From contig JADBYT010000010.1 in NCBI GenBank assembly GCA_020402865.1, forward strand, positions 243,413 through 307,412: a stretch of 64,000 nucleotides of DNA. Reading direction: 5' to 3'. Shown in pieces: positions 37,593 through 46,895 of the stretch. This stretch comes from Bacteroidota bacterium. GTDB lineage: Bacteria > Bacteroidota > Bacteroidia > Palsa-965. Both the position numbers and the translations under genes were made by a program. Positions within the stretch are counted from its first letter, which is position 1; each line of letters begins with the position of its first letter. The notes below the pieces were generated by a model. The model saw only the letters and a list, made by a program, of their open reading frames with translations, was not told the origin of the DNA and ran no database searches.

Positions 37593-39254
37593 TCAGAATG
37601 TAAACGTAAGTCCCGCAAGCATATTGAAGCGTTGCGTAGGGTAAGCATTCCAGCGGTAATAGCGCTGCGAAGCCACGTTGTTGAAATTGGCAAAAAGCGA
37701 AAGGAATTTGGTATAGCGGTATTCAAAGCCCACATTTACATCTACAAATCCTTTCAGCAATACCGCACTGTACACGGTGCCGGTGCTGTCAACGGTGCGC
37801 GCATACTGTCCGTTGAGATAGTAAGCCTGCATGCGTACAATTATTTTATCGCGCAGGTTGTACTGCCCGGTAAGTGAAAGCCGCAACGTGGGTGTATGCC
37901 ACGGGTGCTGCTCGGTATTCATGTCGTACTGAAACCAGTCGGCAGTGGCAATAATACTGAGCTTTTCGCGCTGCTGCCAGGCCAGCTGGGCGTGAGCGGT
38001 AAATACCTGTGCGGTATCCCATACAATGGCAAATTTATTTTGCTGTGCATCCTCTGCAGCCACCGTATTTACAAAAAACGGTGCATTCACCAGCTCAAAG
38101 CGGCCAGCGCGTAAATCATAGGCCAGATTGGATGTGATGCTGCCGCGCACACCGGCGGCCACATCAAACTTACGCTGCGTGTTTCGCAAGGTGGTGCTTT
38201 GAGAAGTAAGCAGGAACGGATTTACATCGGTTACACTGCGGTAGCTGTTGCGGTCGAGTGAGCCGGAGAGTGTGAAATACGGCACCAGCATATTTTGAAG
38301 CAGTTTTACACTGATGTGGCCCTGCGGATAAAAGTATGTGCTGGGCCCGGTGCCGCCGGGCACTTTGCTTTCCTGATAAATACCTATCCCGATGGCTGCA
38401 TCAAACAAATCATTCCGGGCATGGTACATCGGCTTGAGCCAGCCAAAGGTATTGAGGGCCGTATCAGCAGGAATCGCATTCCGGTTATAATCCACGCCAA
38501 GCTCGGCGGTAAGAAACTCATTACCACGAATGGTTCGCTGACCGGAAGCTACAAAACGGATATTGTTTTCGTTGGCTTTAAACGCATCACCCAGGAAGTG
38601 ATAATCGATCCTGAAATGATGGTTAATCGCCTCATCACCGCTCAGGTGACTCTGCAATTCGCCGCCAGCCGTAAAAAGCTGAAAACGTTGACGGATATCT
38701 TTTTTCTGAAACGACAGCGAAGTATCGGTACTGCCATAATAATGCACTACATCCCGGTCGTAACCGAGGTTACCACTCAGTGTATGCTTTTTGAGAAACC
38801 GTTTACCGGAAAGATCAATTGCGGTCTGACTGAATCCGGCAAAGCCCTGCACGTCTTTCGGGCCGGTGAGTGCCGAAAAATGGCGGGCATGCGCATTCCA
38901 TGCTCCGTTTTTTGAGCGCATGCTCATGGCATCAATTTCGCCATACAGCATGCCGTAGTTACCAACACCTGCGCGGGTATAGGTGCGGTAAAGTTTGCTT
39001 ACCGGCTCGTTGGCCAGTTTGGCCGCAGGAATGGTGTCTGTAGTAAACTCAACCGGAATCTGCTTGGGTTGCAGTTTGTAGGTAAATGCAGGCGGAGGCA
39101 GCACGGTATCTTTTGTAACCGGCTCGGCCGACTTTTTGGTTACCTCTTTTACAATTACCGGCGATGCACCGCCTTCAGCAATAATTACTTCAGTTTGTGC
39201 AGCGGCAAAAAACGGAGCCAGTACAAGGGCTGCAAAAGCTAATATGCGTTTCAT
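37593..39254 (-). CDS. Outer-membrane beta-barrel protein, TonB-receptor-like without plug
   Basis: 553 residues. A signal peptide of about 20 residues (ending FFAAAQ), then a Pro-rich spacer (about 45-75) and alternating aromatic beta-strands through to a C-terminal Phe (NMLAGLTFTF), as in outer-membrane barrels. There is no plug domain and no TonB box I can recognise. Its start overlaps the stop of the large TPR gene by four bases (ATGA on the minus strand), so the pair is translated together, which suggests a common outer-membrane complex. Function unknown. Confidence 0.75.
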   Translation of the reverse strand: MKRILAFAALVLAPFFAAAQTEVIIAEGGASPVIVKEVTKKSAEPVTKDTVLPPPAFTYKLQPKQIPVEFTTDTIPAAKLANEPVSKLYRTYTRAGVGNYGMLYGEIDAMSMRSKNGAWNAHARHFSALTGPKDVQGFAGFSQTAIDLSGKRFLKKHTLSGNLGYDRDVVHYYGSTDTSLSFQKKDIRQRFQLFTAGGELQSHLSGDEAINHHFRIDYHFLGDAFKANENNIRFVASGQRTIRGNEFLTAELGVDYNRNAIPADTALNTFGWLKPMYHARNDLFDAAIGIGIYQESKVPGGTGPSTYFYPQGHISVKLLQNMLVPYFTLSGSLDRNSYRSVTDVNPFLLTSQSTTLRNTQRKFDVAAGVRGSITSNLAYDLRAGRFELVNAPFFVNTVAAEDAQQNKFAIVWDTAQVFTAHAQLAWQQREKLSIIATADWFQYDMNTEQHPWHTPTLRLSLTGQYNLRDKIIVRMQAYYLNGQYARTVDSTGTVYSAVLLKGFVDVNVGFEYRYTKFLSLFANFNNVASQRYYRWNAYPTQRFNMLAGLTFTF

Positions 39255-42200
39255 TGTCCGCCTCCTTCCTGCGTTTCAATTGGAATTTCAAGTTCTTCGG
39301 GGCCTTTGCGCTGCACGGCTTTTTCTTCTGCTTCAATGGCCGCAAGTTTGTCTTTTGCCTGTTGCACAAGCTCAGGCACATTGCCATTGTCAATATAATT
39401 CTGCAACACCAGTTTGGCCTGAAACTTATCTTTCATGGCCAGATAATTATCAGCCAGCAGCAGCATGGCCCTGCCGCTCCACTGCGGATAAGCGGCATAA
39501 TCGCTCACAAACTTCAGTCCCTCCTTCTCCACTTTCTTGTACTCTTTGCGGCGGTATTTTATTACAAGTATCGAATAGCTTGCTTCTGCTGCAAAATCGG
39601 TGAGCGGCTGCATTTTTATTACTTTATTAAAATGCACTTCGGCTTCCTTGTCGTTTAAATTAGCAAATTCCTGCCGGCCACGCAGATAATGTGCTTTTAC
39701 AACAATTCCGTTTGGCAGCTTAGGTACTTCAAGAACTGCCGGCGCATACACTGCTGCCGAATCATATTCGCTCAGGTTCATGTGTGCCAGCATGAGGTTA
39801 ATGGTGGCTGTGTTTTTCAGTTCCGGATCTGTCGATTCTTTTTGCAAACGTTTGTATGTCTTTATTGCATTACGGTAATCGCCTGTACGGAAGTAAAGAA
39901 ATGAAGCGCGCACCAGACTTTGCTCGGAGTAGCGTGTACGGCCTTTATTAATCACAGCCACATAACTACCCAATGCGGTAATTGTATCGCCTTCTTTAAA
40001 GCTGCATTCGGCGCGCATAAAGTGTACATCGGTGATGTAGCTGCCCGAAGGATATTTGAGAATGTACTTATTGAGCTGTTTCAATGCTTCGGGGCAATTA
40101 CCTTCTTTGTAAAAACGATCGGCCACTACAAACGTAGTGCTGTCGGCCACCTGCTGGCTTTCGGCAAAGCCCTGCGAGGCGGAATAGGCTTCCCACTGAT
40201 CGAGCTGGCCCATTGCTACATAAATTTCCTTTATTTCGCGCATAATGCCGGGCAGTTGGCCGGTACCATCATTGCGGTAAGCATTGGCCGCTTTTTTAAA
40301 TTGTTCCAGTGCTTTTTGTTGTTCGTTTTTAGCGCGGAAAATAAGACCCATATTCACAAGGCTGAGTTTGCCTTCGTTGCTTTCGGGATCAATTTTATTT
40401 ACGTTTTCGTAAAGCAGCAAAGCCTCGTCATAGCGACGCAGATCGTGCAGGGCGCGTGCTTCCTGAAAGCGCGACGAGGCAAGGTATTTTGAATTGGGAT
40501 AATTGGTGCGCAGCTGTTTAAGCAGATCAGCTTTTTCACTTTTTTTGCCGAGATAGCCAAAGGCCATTGCCTGCTGAAAAAGTGCGTAGTCTTTAAAATT
40601 ATTATCACCTGTTTTTTCAGCTACTGCCTTACCATAAAACTCGGCCGCATTCACATAATCTTTCATCCGGAAATACGCATCGCCCATACGCAAATCAGCA
40701 TCCATAAGCGTTTCAGACTGTTCGCCCGATGGCAGTGCCACAAATTTGCGAAACCAGAGCACGGCATTTTCCCAATCGCCTTTTTCAAAATAGCAGTAGG
40801 CAATGTTGTAGTTTACCAGATTGAAATTAGGCTGCAGGCTGGCACCGGGAGCCAGCTGAAAGGCTTTGTACTCGGCAATGGCCTTATCGTAGCTGCTGGT
40901 TTCCTTTCCTCCGTTTTTCTCACCGTTCTGGTACCAGGCTTCCCCTTTCCAGTAGCGTGCCTGCGCGGCAAGATCACGGTTAATGGGATAAGTGAGCGAA
41001 AGATCAAAATGCTTTACCGAGCCGGCATAATCGCCTTGCTGAAAAAGTTCAACTGCGCGGTTGTATGCCATTTGCTGATACACCGGATGCAGTGAGGGTT
41101 TGAGCACTTTTATGCGGCTTATCGACTGCAGGCCCAGCGCGTAGTTTTTATTGCTCAGATATACGTTGGTAAGCAGCGTGTAGGCTTCATCAGCACGCGG
41201 TGTGTTCGGATACTGATCAAGATAATTTTGTAAAGCCACAATCGCTTCGTTGTAGGGACTGAGTGAAAGTTCGTAACTCAGTCGGGCAAAGTTAAACAGC
41301 GCATCTTCACGTATCGCCGGATCAAATTTCAGTGCCGATGCTTTTCCAAACGCGGCCCTTGCCTCCACTTTGTTGTTCTGCTTCAGGTTGCAGTCGGCCA
41401 GGTGATACCAGGCATTCTGCTCCAGCAAATCAGCCGTATCACTCATTACTTGCTGAAAATATTCGGCAGCCTGCATGGCGCTGTCTGAGCGGTAATACGC
41501 ATAACCAAGTTCGTAAGCTTCCTCGCGGGTAAGCACAGCTACACCTTTGCGGTAGCGTTGCAAATAGGGAATCGACTCGCGGAATTTACCCGTGCGGTAA
41601 TACGATTCGCCAATGATGCGTGCAATTTGCGGCTGGCGTTTTTTATCGGCCGAATCGAGCAGCGGCGGCGCATATAATATCACCTGATCATAGCGCTTTT
41701 GCAAATAATAAATCTGCGCAATATAAAACGGCACCACCGGCCCGAATGATTCATTCGACACAAGGCGCTGAAAGCCTTGCAACGCCGTTTCATAATTCCC
41801 CTCCACATACGCAATGTGCGAGAAATAGTAATTTGCCGCCGCGCTGTATTTCGTATCTACATCCTTTATCTCATAAAAATCCTTCTTGGCCGAATCAACG
41901 TGTTCAAGCATATAATGTGCATAGCCACGCTTAAAATAAAACTCGGCTGTTTCTTCTTTTTTCAGGTTATAAAAATCAACCTTCTGCATCCATGCAAGCA
42001 CATTGCGGTATTCCTTTTTGCGGAAATAATAGCGTGCAAGCTGAAAACAGGCACCGGGCACTTTCTGGCTTTCCGGGTGGCGTTCAATAAACCCGGAAAG
42101 GCGCCATTCAGCATCTTTGTGAAAGAGTTCAAGTGCGCAAATTGCCGCATAATATTCGGCATCTACCGCATACAGGTTTTTCTTATCGCGATGGGTACGT

Positions 42201-42376
42201 ACATACTCATCAAAAACCACCTGCGCAGCTTCATACTTCTGTTTTTCAAACAGGTCAAGCCCTTTGCGAAAATCAGCATCGGGCGCCACATACGTTTGTG
42301 TTTGCTGTGCCTGCAAACCAACAGCACACAGCCCGAGACTGAAGACGAGAAGAAAATAAATTCGGATAGCAACCAT
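39251..42376 (-). CDS. Large TPR-repeat protein, exported
   Basis: 1041 residues from the ATG at 42376 (a GTG two codons upstream is possible). Signal peptide about 1-24 (IYFLLVFSLGLCAVGLQAQ). The rest is almost entirely tetratricopeptide-like helical repeats, with many copies of the A-x-x-x-Y-x-x-A pattern (for example YEAAQVVFDEYV, YETALQGFQRLV, YDEALLLYENVN). The C-terminus is acidic (EEKAVQRKGPEELEIPIETQ). Expected in the periplasm or attached to the outer membrane as a scaffold for protein-protein contact, coupled to the barrel gene downstream. Divergent from ftsE. Function unknown. Confidence 0.82.
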   Translation of the reverse strand: MVAIRIYFLLVFSLGLCAVGLQAQQTQTYVAPDADFRKGLDLFEKQKYEAAQVVFDEYVRTHRDKKNLYAVDAEYYAAICALELFHKDAEWRLSGFIERHPESQKVPGACFQLARYYFRKKEYRNVLAWMQKVDFYNLKKEETAEFYFKRGYAHYMLEHVDSAKKDFYEIKDVDTKYSAAANYYFSHIAYVEGNYETALQGFQRLVSNESFGPVVPFYIAQIYYLQKRYDQVILYAPPLLDSADKKRQPQIARIIGESYYRTGKFRESIPYLQRYRKGVAVLTREEAYELGYAYYRSDSAMQAAEYFQQVMSDTADLLEQNAWYHLADCNLKQNNKVEARAAFGKASALKFDPAIREDALFNFARLSYELSLSPYNEAIVALQNYLDQYPNTPRADEAYTLLTNVYLSNKNYALGLQSISRIKVLKPSLHPVYQQMAYNRAVELFQQGDYAGSVKHFDLSLTYPINRDLAAQARYWKGEAWYQNGEKNGGKETSSYDKAIAEYKAFQLAPGASLQPNFNLVNYNIAYCYFEKGDWENAVLWFRKFVALPSGEQSETLMDADLRMGDAYFRMKDYVNAAEFYGKAVAEKTGDNNFKDYALFQQAMAFGYLGKKSEKADLLKQLRTNYPNSKYLASSRFQEARALHDLRRYDEALLLYENVNKIDPESNEGKLSLVNMGLIFRAKNEQQKALEQFKKAANAYRNDGTGQLPGIMREIKEIYVAMGQLDQWEAYSASQGFAESQQVADSTTFVVADRFYKEGNCPEALKQLNKYILKYPSGSYITDVHFMRAECSFKEGDTITALGSYVAVINKGRTRYSEQSLVRASFLYFRTGDYRNAIKTYKRLQKESTDPELKNTATINLMLAHMNLSEYDSAAVYAPAVLEVPKLPNGIVVKAHYLRGRQEFANLNDKEAEVHFNKVIKMQPLTDFAAEASYSILVIKYRRKEYKKVEKEGLKFVSDYAAYPQWSGRAMLLLADNYLAMKDKFQAKLVLQNYIDNGNVPELVQQAKDKLAAIEAEEKAVQRKGPEELEIPIETQEGGGQ

Positions 42377-42515
42377 CCACACGGATTTTAACGGATAAAA
42401 GTAGTTTCTCTGGTTGCATAGAACAGGTTTAGGTAATACTGAGTTATCAACGCAAACGTGTTGAAATTATTGCGATTAACACCTCTTAACAGCTTCGGTG
42501 GCCGGGCATTCTTTT

Positions 42516-42523
42516 TAACTTTG
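42516..42523 (+). promoter_or_regulatory. -7 element of ftsE
   Basis: TAACTTTG matches TAnnTTTG, ending 21 bases before the ATG at 42545. TTCG at 42494-42497 sits at the -33 distance with one mismatch. Confidence 0.5.
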
Positions 42524-42544
42524 CTCACTGTTTTATCTGCATCC

Positions 42545-43234
42545 ATGGATTCATCCACCATCATTTCGCTCGATCAGGTTACTGTGTATCAGCAGCACAA
42601 TATGGTGTTGTCTAACGTAAGTTTCACAGTAAACAAAGGCGAGTTTGTGTATCTGGTGGGTAAAACCGGTTCAGGCAAAAGCAGCCTTATGCGCACGCTT
42701 TATGCCGATGTACCGCTCACAAAAGGCAGTGCCGATGTGGCCGGATATAACCTCAACACCATTCGCCGGAAAGAAATCCCTTACCTGCGCCGCAAACTCG
42801 GCATTGTGTTTCAGGATTTTCAGCTGCTGTATGATCGAAGTGTAAACGACAACCTGCTTTTTGTGCTGCGCGCCACCGGCTGGAGCGACAAAAAGAAAAT
42901 GGCCGACCGCGCGCAGGAAGTGCTTGACAAAGTGGGCCTCGCCACCAAAGGCCACAAGCTCCCGCACGAACTTTCGGGTGGCGAACAGCAGCGTGTAGCC
43001 ATTGCCCGCGCATTGCTGAATGACCCAGAAGTTATTCTGGCCGACGAACCCACCGGCAATCTCGACCCGGATACATCCGAAGGAATTATTCGTTTGCTTA
43101 AAGACATCAGCAATAACGGCCGCGCCGTGGTGGTAGCCACGCACGACGTGCTGCAGATTCAGCGCAACCCTTCGCGCACGCTGCGCTGCGAAAACGGCGC
43201 CGTATCAGACACCGCCTCAGCAAGCACTGAATAA
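42545..43234 (+). CDS. ftsE: Cell division ATP-binding protein FtsE
   Basis: 229 residues from the ATG at 42545; upstream in-frame codons lie before the promoter element. ABC ATPase that with FtsX controls cell-wall hydrolases at the septum. Seen: [16 protein letters not shown] (Walker A, Lys45), Q-loop VFQDFQLL, signature [16 protein letters not shown], Walker [14 protein letters not shown] and H-loop ATHD. The D-R-S-V-N-D-N motif after the Q-loop is typical of FtsE. ftsX is not adjacent, which is common in Bacteroidota. LolD-like ATPases are the main alternative. Confidence 0.85.
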   Translation: MDSSTIISLDQVTVYQQHNMVLSNVSFTVNKGEFVYLVGKTGSGKSSLMRTLYADVPLTKGSADVAGYNLNTIRRKEIPYLRRKLGIVFQDFQLLYDRSVNDNLLFVLRATGWSDKKKMADRAQEVLDKVGLATKGHKLPHELSGGEQQRVAIARALLNDPEVILADEPTGNLDPDTSEGIIRLLKDISNNGRAVVVATHDVLQIQRNPSRTLRCENGAVSDTASASTE

Positions 43235-43243
43235 AAACCTGTT

Positions 43244-44383
43244 TTATTTTTTTGTCTGCAACTCGGCCAGCGTGTCGGTAATTATTCTCGCATTCTCCGC
43301 ATTCGAAAAACGGCTGCCCAGTACACGGCGGCGCGCGGCAATATGAGCTTCTGCAAAAGGCTTTGCAAAATACTCATCCAGTGCATTCCTGAATGCCGCT
43401 GCATCAGCACACATTACACATAATTCATCCAGTCCCGTATGCGCAATCATGGGTGCATTCACTAAACAATGACGCCCGCGAAAAAGCGCGGCAAGCAGTT
43501 TCAGCTTAATTCCCGTGCCCTGAAACGTGGGCAGAATATTAATGTGCGCCTCACCAATCAGTGCATCTATCTCGGTAGTACTTATGTTCAGCCGCAATTC
43601 CACATTGGTGTTGGCTGCTGCCGCATCGCGCAGTACCTGCGGCGGATTGTTGCCGGCAATAATCAGTTTATGCGCTGATCCCGCAAACACTTCATTCACC
43701 AGAAAAAGTGCGGCCTGATAGTTTTCAGCCACCTCCAGATTGCCGTGATACAAGGCAAACGAACCGCTTCCCTGCTGTGCAGTCACTTCGGTATTCGGAT
43801 GAAAAGCCATAACATGCTTCACCTTGGGGCCGTAGCGTCGTTCAAGCTGCGCAGTGTCGGCAGGCGAAATAGCAAAAACAGCCTGCGCCTGGTGCAGTAC
43901 TTTTTCAAACTGCAGCAGCTTGCGGGCCTCGCGGCGGAAATACAAGCGGCGGAAAAATCCGGCTTCGGCACCCGCCAGCGCAGCATAGTAATCATGCTCT
44001 ATATTATGTGTGCGCACTAACCTTATGCGTGAGGCCAGCCGCACATCAGTAAGATGTCCGCAGCAATGCAACCCTTCAAACATAATCGGAAAATCATCGG
44101 CCAGCAGGCGCTGCATCAGCTCTTCCGATTGCCGCGTAACCACAATAAACGGGCGCGGGGAGAAGAGCAGTTGTTTGCTCATGTTTCGTTTGTAGTAATG
44201 CACACTGGCGCATACCGCTTCCAGTTCCGGCGCGCGGCTCCGTCCGTAGCAAAACGTATGCAAATGCACGCGCACACCCGCATTGCGCAACGCAAGCATT
44301 TTAAAATACACGTCAATCACCCCCCCGTAATTCGCCGGCCAGGGTACATCAAACGACACGATATGTAAATCAGTAAACGACAA
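43244..44383 (-). CDS. GT4-type glycosyltransferase
   Basis: 379 residues with a TTG start at 44383; no ATG lies upstream in frame nearby and the next one would cut the first beta-strand (LHIVSFDVPWPANYGG). GT-B fold: that N-terminal Rossmann segment with the sugar-acceptor-side Gly-Gly, a central HNIEHDYYAALAG, and in the C-terminal half FALYHGNLEVAENYQAALFL, INILPTFQGTGIKLKLL, the family E-x7-E region being only weakly kept. Transfers an activated sugar to an unknown acceptor, probably in polysaccharide or glycan synthesis. Same direction as the next glycosyltransferase upstream but 293 bp away. Confidence 0.82.
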   Translation of the reverse strand: MSFTDLHIVSFDVPWPANYGGVIDVYFKMLALRNAGVRVHLHTFCYGRSRAPELEAVCASVHYYKRNMSKQLLFSPRPFIVVTRQSEELMQRLLADDFPIMFEGLHCCGHLTDVRLASRIRLVRTHNIEHDYYAALAGAEAGFFRRLYFRREARKLLQFEKVLHQAQAVFAISPADTAQLERRYGPKVKHVMAFHPNTEVTAQQGSGSFALYHGNLEVAENYQAALFLVNEVFAGSAHKLIIAGNNPPQVLRDAAAANTNVELRLNISTTEIDALIGEAHINILPTFQGTGIKLKLLAALFRGRHCLVNAPMIAHTGLDELCVMCADAAAFRNALDEYFAKPFAEAHIAARRRVLGSRFSNAENARIITDTLAELQTKK

Positions 44384-44676
44384 GCTAAAAGCCCTTTGGG
44401 CTGCTATAAGCAGTGGATAAAACGGAGTAAATGTATAGCGATAGCCTGTCTGATTTAGGTTCCGGCAAGTTTACAAAAAAACATGCTTGCACACAAAAAG
44501 AACTGCACGGAACTATTGCTGCAACAAACCGGATAATTTAAAAATGAAGAGGAGCAAAATCTGAAGTGCAATTCAGAACCACCTGTCCCGCTTTCCGTTC
44601 CTACAGCCTGAAAAAGGCTGTATCCACTGCAATCGGGGCTAGTTTAAAACGGTCTGGCGCATTAAACGACCTGTGT
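44384..44676. other. Intergenic region between two glycosyltransferase genes
   Basis: No gene is supported. TACAGCC (44602-44608) and GGCTGTA (44616-44622) form a hairpin with no T-run on the relevant strand. No clear promoter for the downstream gene was found. Confidence 0.5.
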
Positions 44677-45795
44677 TTACTGCAAAAACCGGGCATACAC
44701 ACGTTTTATTGCATCTTCCTCAGTTTCCCAGCAAAGTGCTTTAGCTGCTTCAAGCGCATTGGCTTTCCATGCATTGCGCCGGGGCGAATTGAGCATTTCC
44801 TTCAATGCACGGGCAATTTCTTCAGGCGCATGTGTGGTTACCACCTGCCCTACGTTGTAATGGGTCACAATGTGCTTTACTTCCGGCAAATCAGAAGCCA
44901 GCACGGGCACACCGGCGTGTATGTAGTCGAAAATTTTATTGGGCAGGCTGTAGCGGTAATTCAGGTTGGTGTCTTTATCCAATGTAAGCCCGATATCGGC
45001 CAGCCGTGTGCGGGCGCGGAGTTCATCGGGCGGAAGTTTGCCGGTGAAAATTACGTTTTCTTCCAGTCCGTTTTCTTTCACCAGTTGTTTCAGCACCGGC
45101 AACACATCGCCGCCGCCAATAATAAGCAACACGGCATCATCCATATACTTCATGGCCAGCACGGCTTCCTCGGCACCGCGTTGTATGTTCAGTCCGGCAC
45201 CCTGCATCAGTACTACAGCTTTATTTTCGGGCAGGCCGGCCTGTGTGCGTGTAAGCGCCGGTGGGGGCGGCACATACAGCCGGGGCATATTGCGCACCAC
45301 AACGGGCCTTACACCATAGCGCGTTTCGTACCACGCTGCAATGGATTCATTCACCGTAAACACGTGCCTGAGCCTGGGGAAAATGTGTTGCTCAAGCATG
45401 CGCCACATTTTTTGTTTCAATGGCCGGTGTATAAGTTCGGGCACTTCGGTAAAAATTTCGTGTGTATCATACACCAGCGGCCTGCTGCGCAGGCGCGATA
45501 CAATGTGGTTAGGCCAAAGTGTATCCAAATCATTGGCTACATATACATCGGCCTTATGTTTCATCAAAAACCAGAAGAGCCGCCACTGAAAAAGCAGATA
45601 AAAAAGCATTCCTTTTTCGGCCATCAGTTTCATACGGTGGGTATGATAACTTCGGGCCTGCAGGGGTAAACTGTGTTTCTGTATGCGCCCCACAAGCAAT
45701 ACCTCATAGCCCATTTCATGCAGCGTGGTACATGTTTTATGCACGCGCTGATCAGTCACAAGATCATTAATTACAGAAACAACAGCTTTTTTCAT
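44677..45795 (-). CDS. GT4-type glycosyltransferase
   Basis: 372 residues. GT-B fold: N-terminal domain with VINDLVTDQRVHKTCTTLHE and ADVYVANDLDTLW, YDTHEIFTEVPELI; C-terminal nucleotide-sugar domain with VVLMQGAGLNIQRGAEEAVL, ENVIFTGKLPPDEL and YRYSLPNKIFDYIHAGVPVLASDLPEV, the E-x7-E-like donor-binding region. Acceptor and sugar unknown; perhaps cell-surface glycan, given the neighbour. Divergent from murB with an 83-bp gap. Confidence 0.87.
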   Translation of the reverse strand: MKKAVVSVINDLVTDQRVHKTCTTLHEMGYEVLLVGRIQKHSLPLQARSYHTHRMKLMAEKGMLFYLLFQWRLFWFLMKHKADVYVANDLDTLWPNHIVSRLRSRPLVYDTHEIFTEVPELIHRPLKQKMWRMLEQHIFPRLRHVFTVNESIAAWYETRYGVRPVVVRNMPRLYVPPPPALTRTQAGLPENKAVVLMQGAGLNIQRGAEEAVLAMKYMDDAVLLIIGGGDVLPVLKQLVKENGLEENVIFTGKLPPDELRARTRLADIGLTLDKDTNLNYRYSLPNKIFDYIHAGVPVLASDLPEVKHIVTHYNVGQVVTTHAPEEIARALKEMLNSPRRNAWKANALEAAKALCWETEEDAIKRVYARFLQ

Positions 45796-45878
45796 GTGTG
45801 GCTTGCGGCATCGAAATTACGCAAAACCGTTTGGCTCAGCGTAGCAGCACTGCACACTTTTTACGTTCTTTGTGGTGT

Positions 45879-46895
45879 ATGACCACCATCAGCGAAAACA
45901 TCAGCCTCAAGCCCTACAATACATTCGGCATGCAGGTACAGGCGCGCTGGTTTGCCGAAGCCAGAGATACCGACACCCTTCGCGAAATTTTCTCACAGCC
46001 GCAGTGGCTGCAGCATAACCGGCTTATTCTTGGCGGCGGCAGCAACATGCTTCTCACTAAAAATGTGGATGCGCTGGTGGTACACAACCTCATCGACGGC
46101 ATTCATGTGGTGCTCGAAGATAACGACCACTGGTATGTGCGCGCAGGAGCGGGTGTAAACTGGCACCGGTTTGTGCTCAACTGCATAGCCCATGGTCGGG
46201 CGGGTGTCGAAAATCTTTCACTCATCCCGGGCAGTGTGGGCGCAGGCCCCATGCAAAACATCGGTGCGTATGGTGTGGAGCTGAAAGATGTGTTCGACTC
46301 GCTCGAAGCATTTCACATCAGCGAAGGTTATGTGCGCACATTTACGCCCGACGATTGCCGCTTTGGCTACCGCGAAAGTGTATTCAAGCGCGAACTGCGC
46401 GATCAGTTTATCATTACATCAGTTACTTTCCGCCTCAACAAAAAGCCCAATTTCAGTACAAGCTACGGTGCCATACAGCAACAGCTCGAAAAAACGGGCA
46501 TTACTGAACTCAGTATAAAAGCAGTGAGCGATGCAGTAATTGCCATTCGCCGCAGCAAACTGCCCGACCCGGCCGTAACAGGCAATGCAGGAAGCTTTTT
46601 CAAGAATCCGGTTATCAGCGCCGCCACACACACACAACTCAAAACCGAATTCCCCGAGCTCGTAAGTTATGCCGCCGGAAACGATTTCAAACTGGCTGCG
46701 GGCTGGCTCATTGAACAATGCGGCTGGAAAGGCTTCCGCCGCGGCGATGCAGGCGTGCATCCCTTGCAGGCACTTGTTCTTGTAAATTACGGTACTGCCT
46801 CAGGCGCTGAGATTTTCGACCTTTCGTCGGAAATTCTCGAAAGCGTGAAACAGAAATTCGGCGTTGATCTCGAACGCGAGGTGAATATTATTTAG
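45879..46895 (+). CDS. murB: UDP-N-acetylenolpyruvoylglucosamine reductase MurB
   Basis: 338 residues from the ATG at 45879; the frame is open to 45798 but homology begins with ISENISLKPYNTFGM. FAD enzyme that completes UDP-MurNAc. Seen: LILGGGSNMLLT, AGAGVNWHRFVLNCIAHG, LIPGSVGAGPMQNIGAYGVE (FAD-binding), CRFGYRESVFK, GNAGSFFKNPVIS and AGWLIEQCGWKG with the C-terminal domain of type I MurB. Its last eight bases overlap the convergent gene that follows. Confidence 0.95.
   Translation: MTTISENISLKPYNTFGMQVQARWFAEARDTDTLREIFSQPQWLQHNRLILGGGSNMLLTKNVDALVVHNLIDGIHVVLEDNDHWYVRAGAGVNWHRFVLNCIAHGRAGVENLSLIPGSVGAGPMQNIGAYGVELKDVFDSLEAFHISEGYVRTFTPDDCRFGYRESVFKRELRDQFIITSVTFRLNKKPNFSTSYGAIQQQLEKTGITELSIKAVSDAVIAIRRSKLPDPAVTGNAGSFFKNPVISAATHTQLKTEFPELVSYAAGNDFKLAAGWLIEQCGWKGFRRGDAGVHPLQALVLVNYGTASGAEIFDLSSEILESVKQKFGVDLEREVNII

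Noticed and set aside
44602..44622. Hairpin between the two glycosyltransferase genes as a terminator
   Set aside because: No T-run follows on the relevant strand.
44566..45669. 367-codon open frame on the plus strand
   Set aside because: Antisense to a clear GT4 glycosyltransferase; composition (His, Phe, Gln-rich) is that of a shadow frame.
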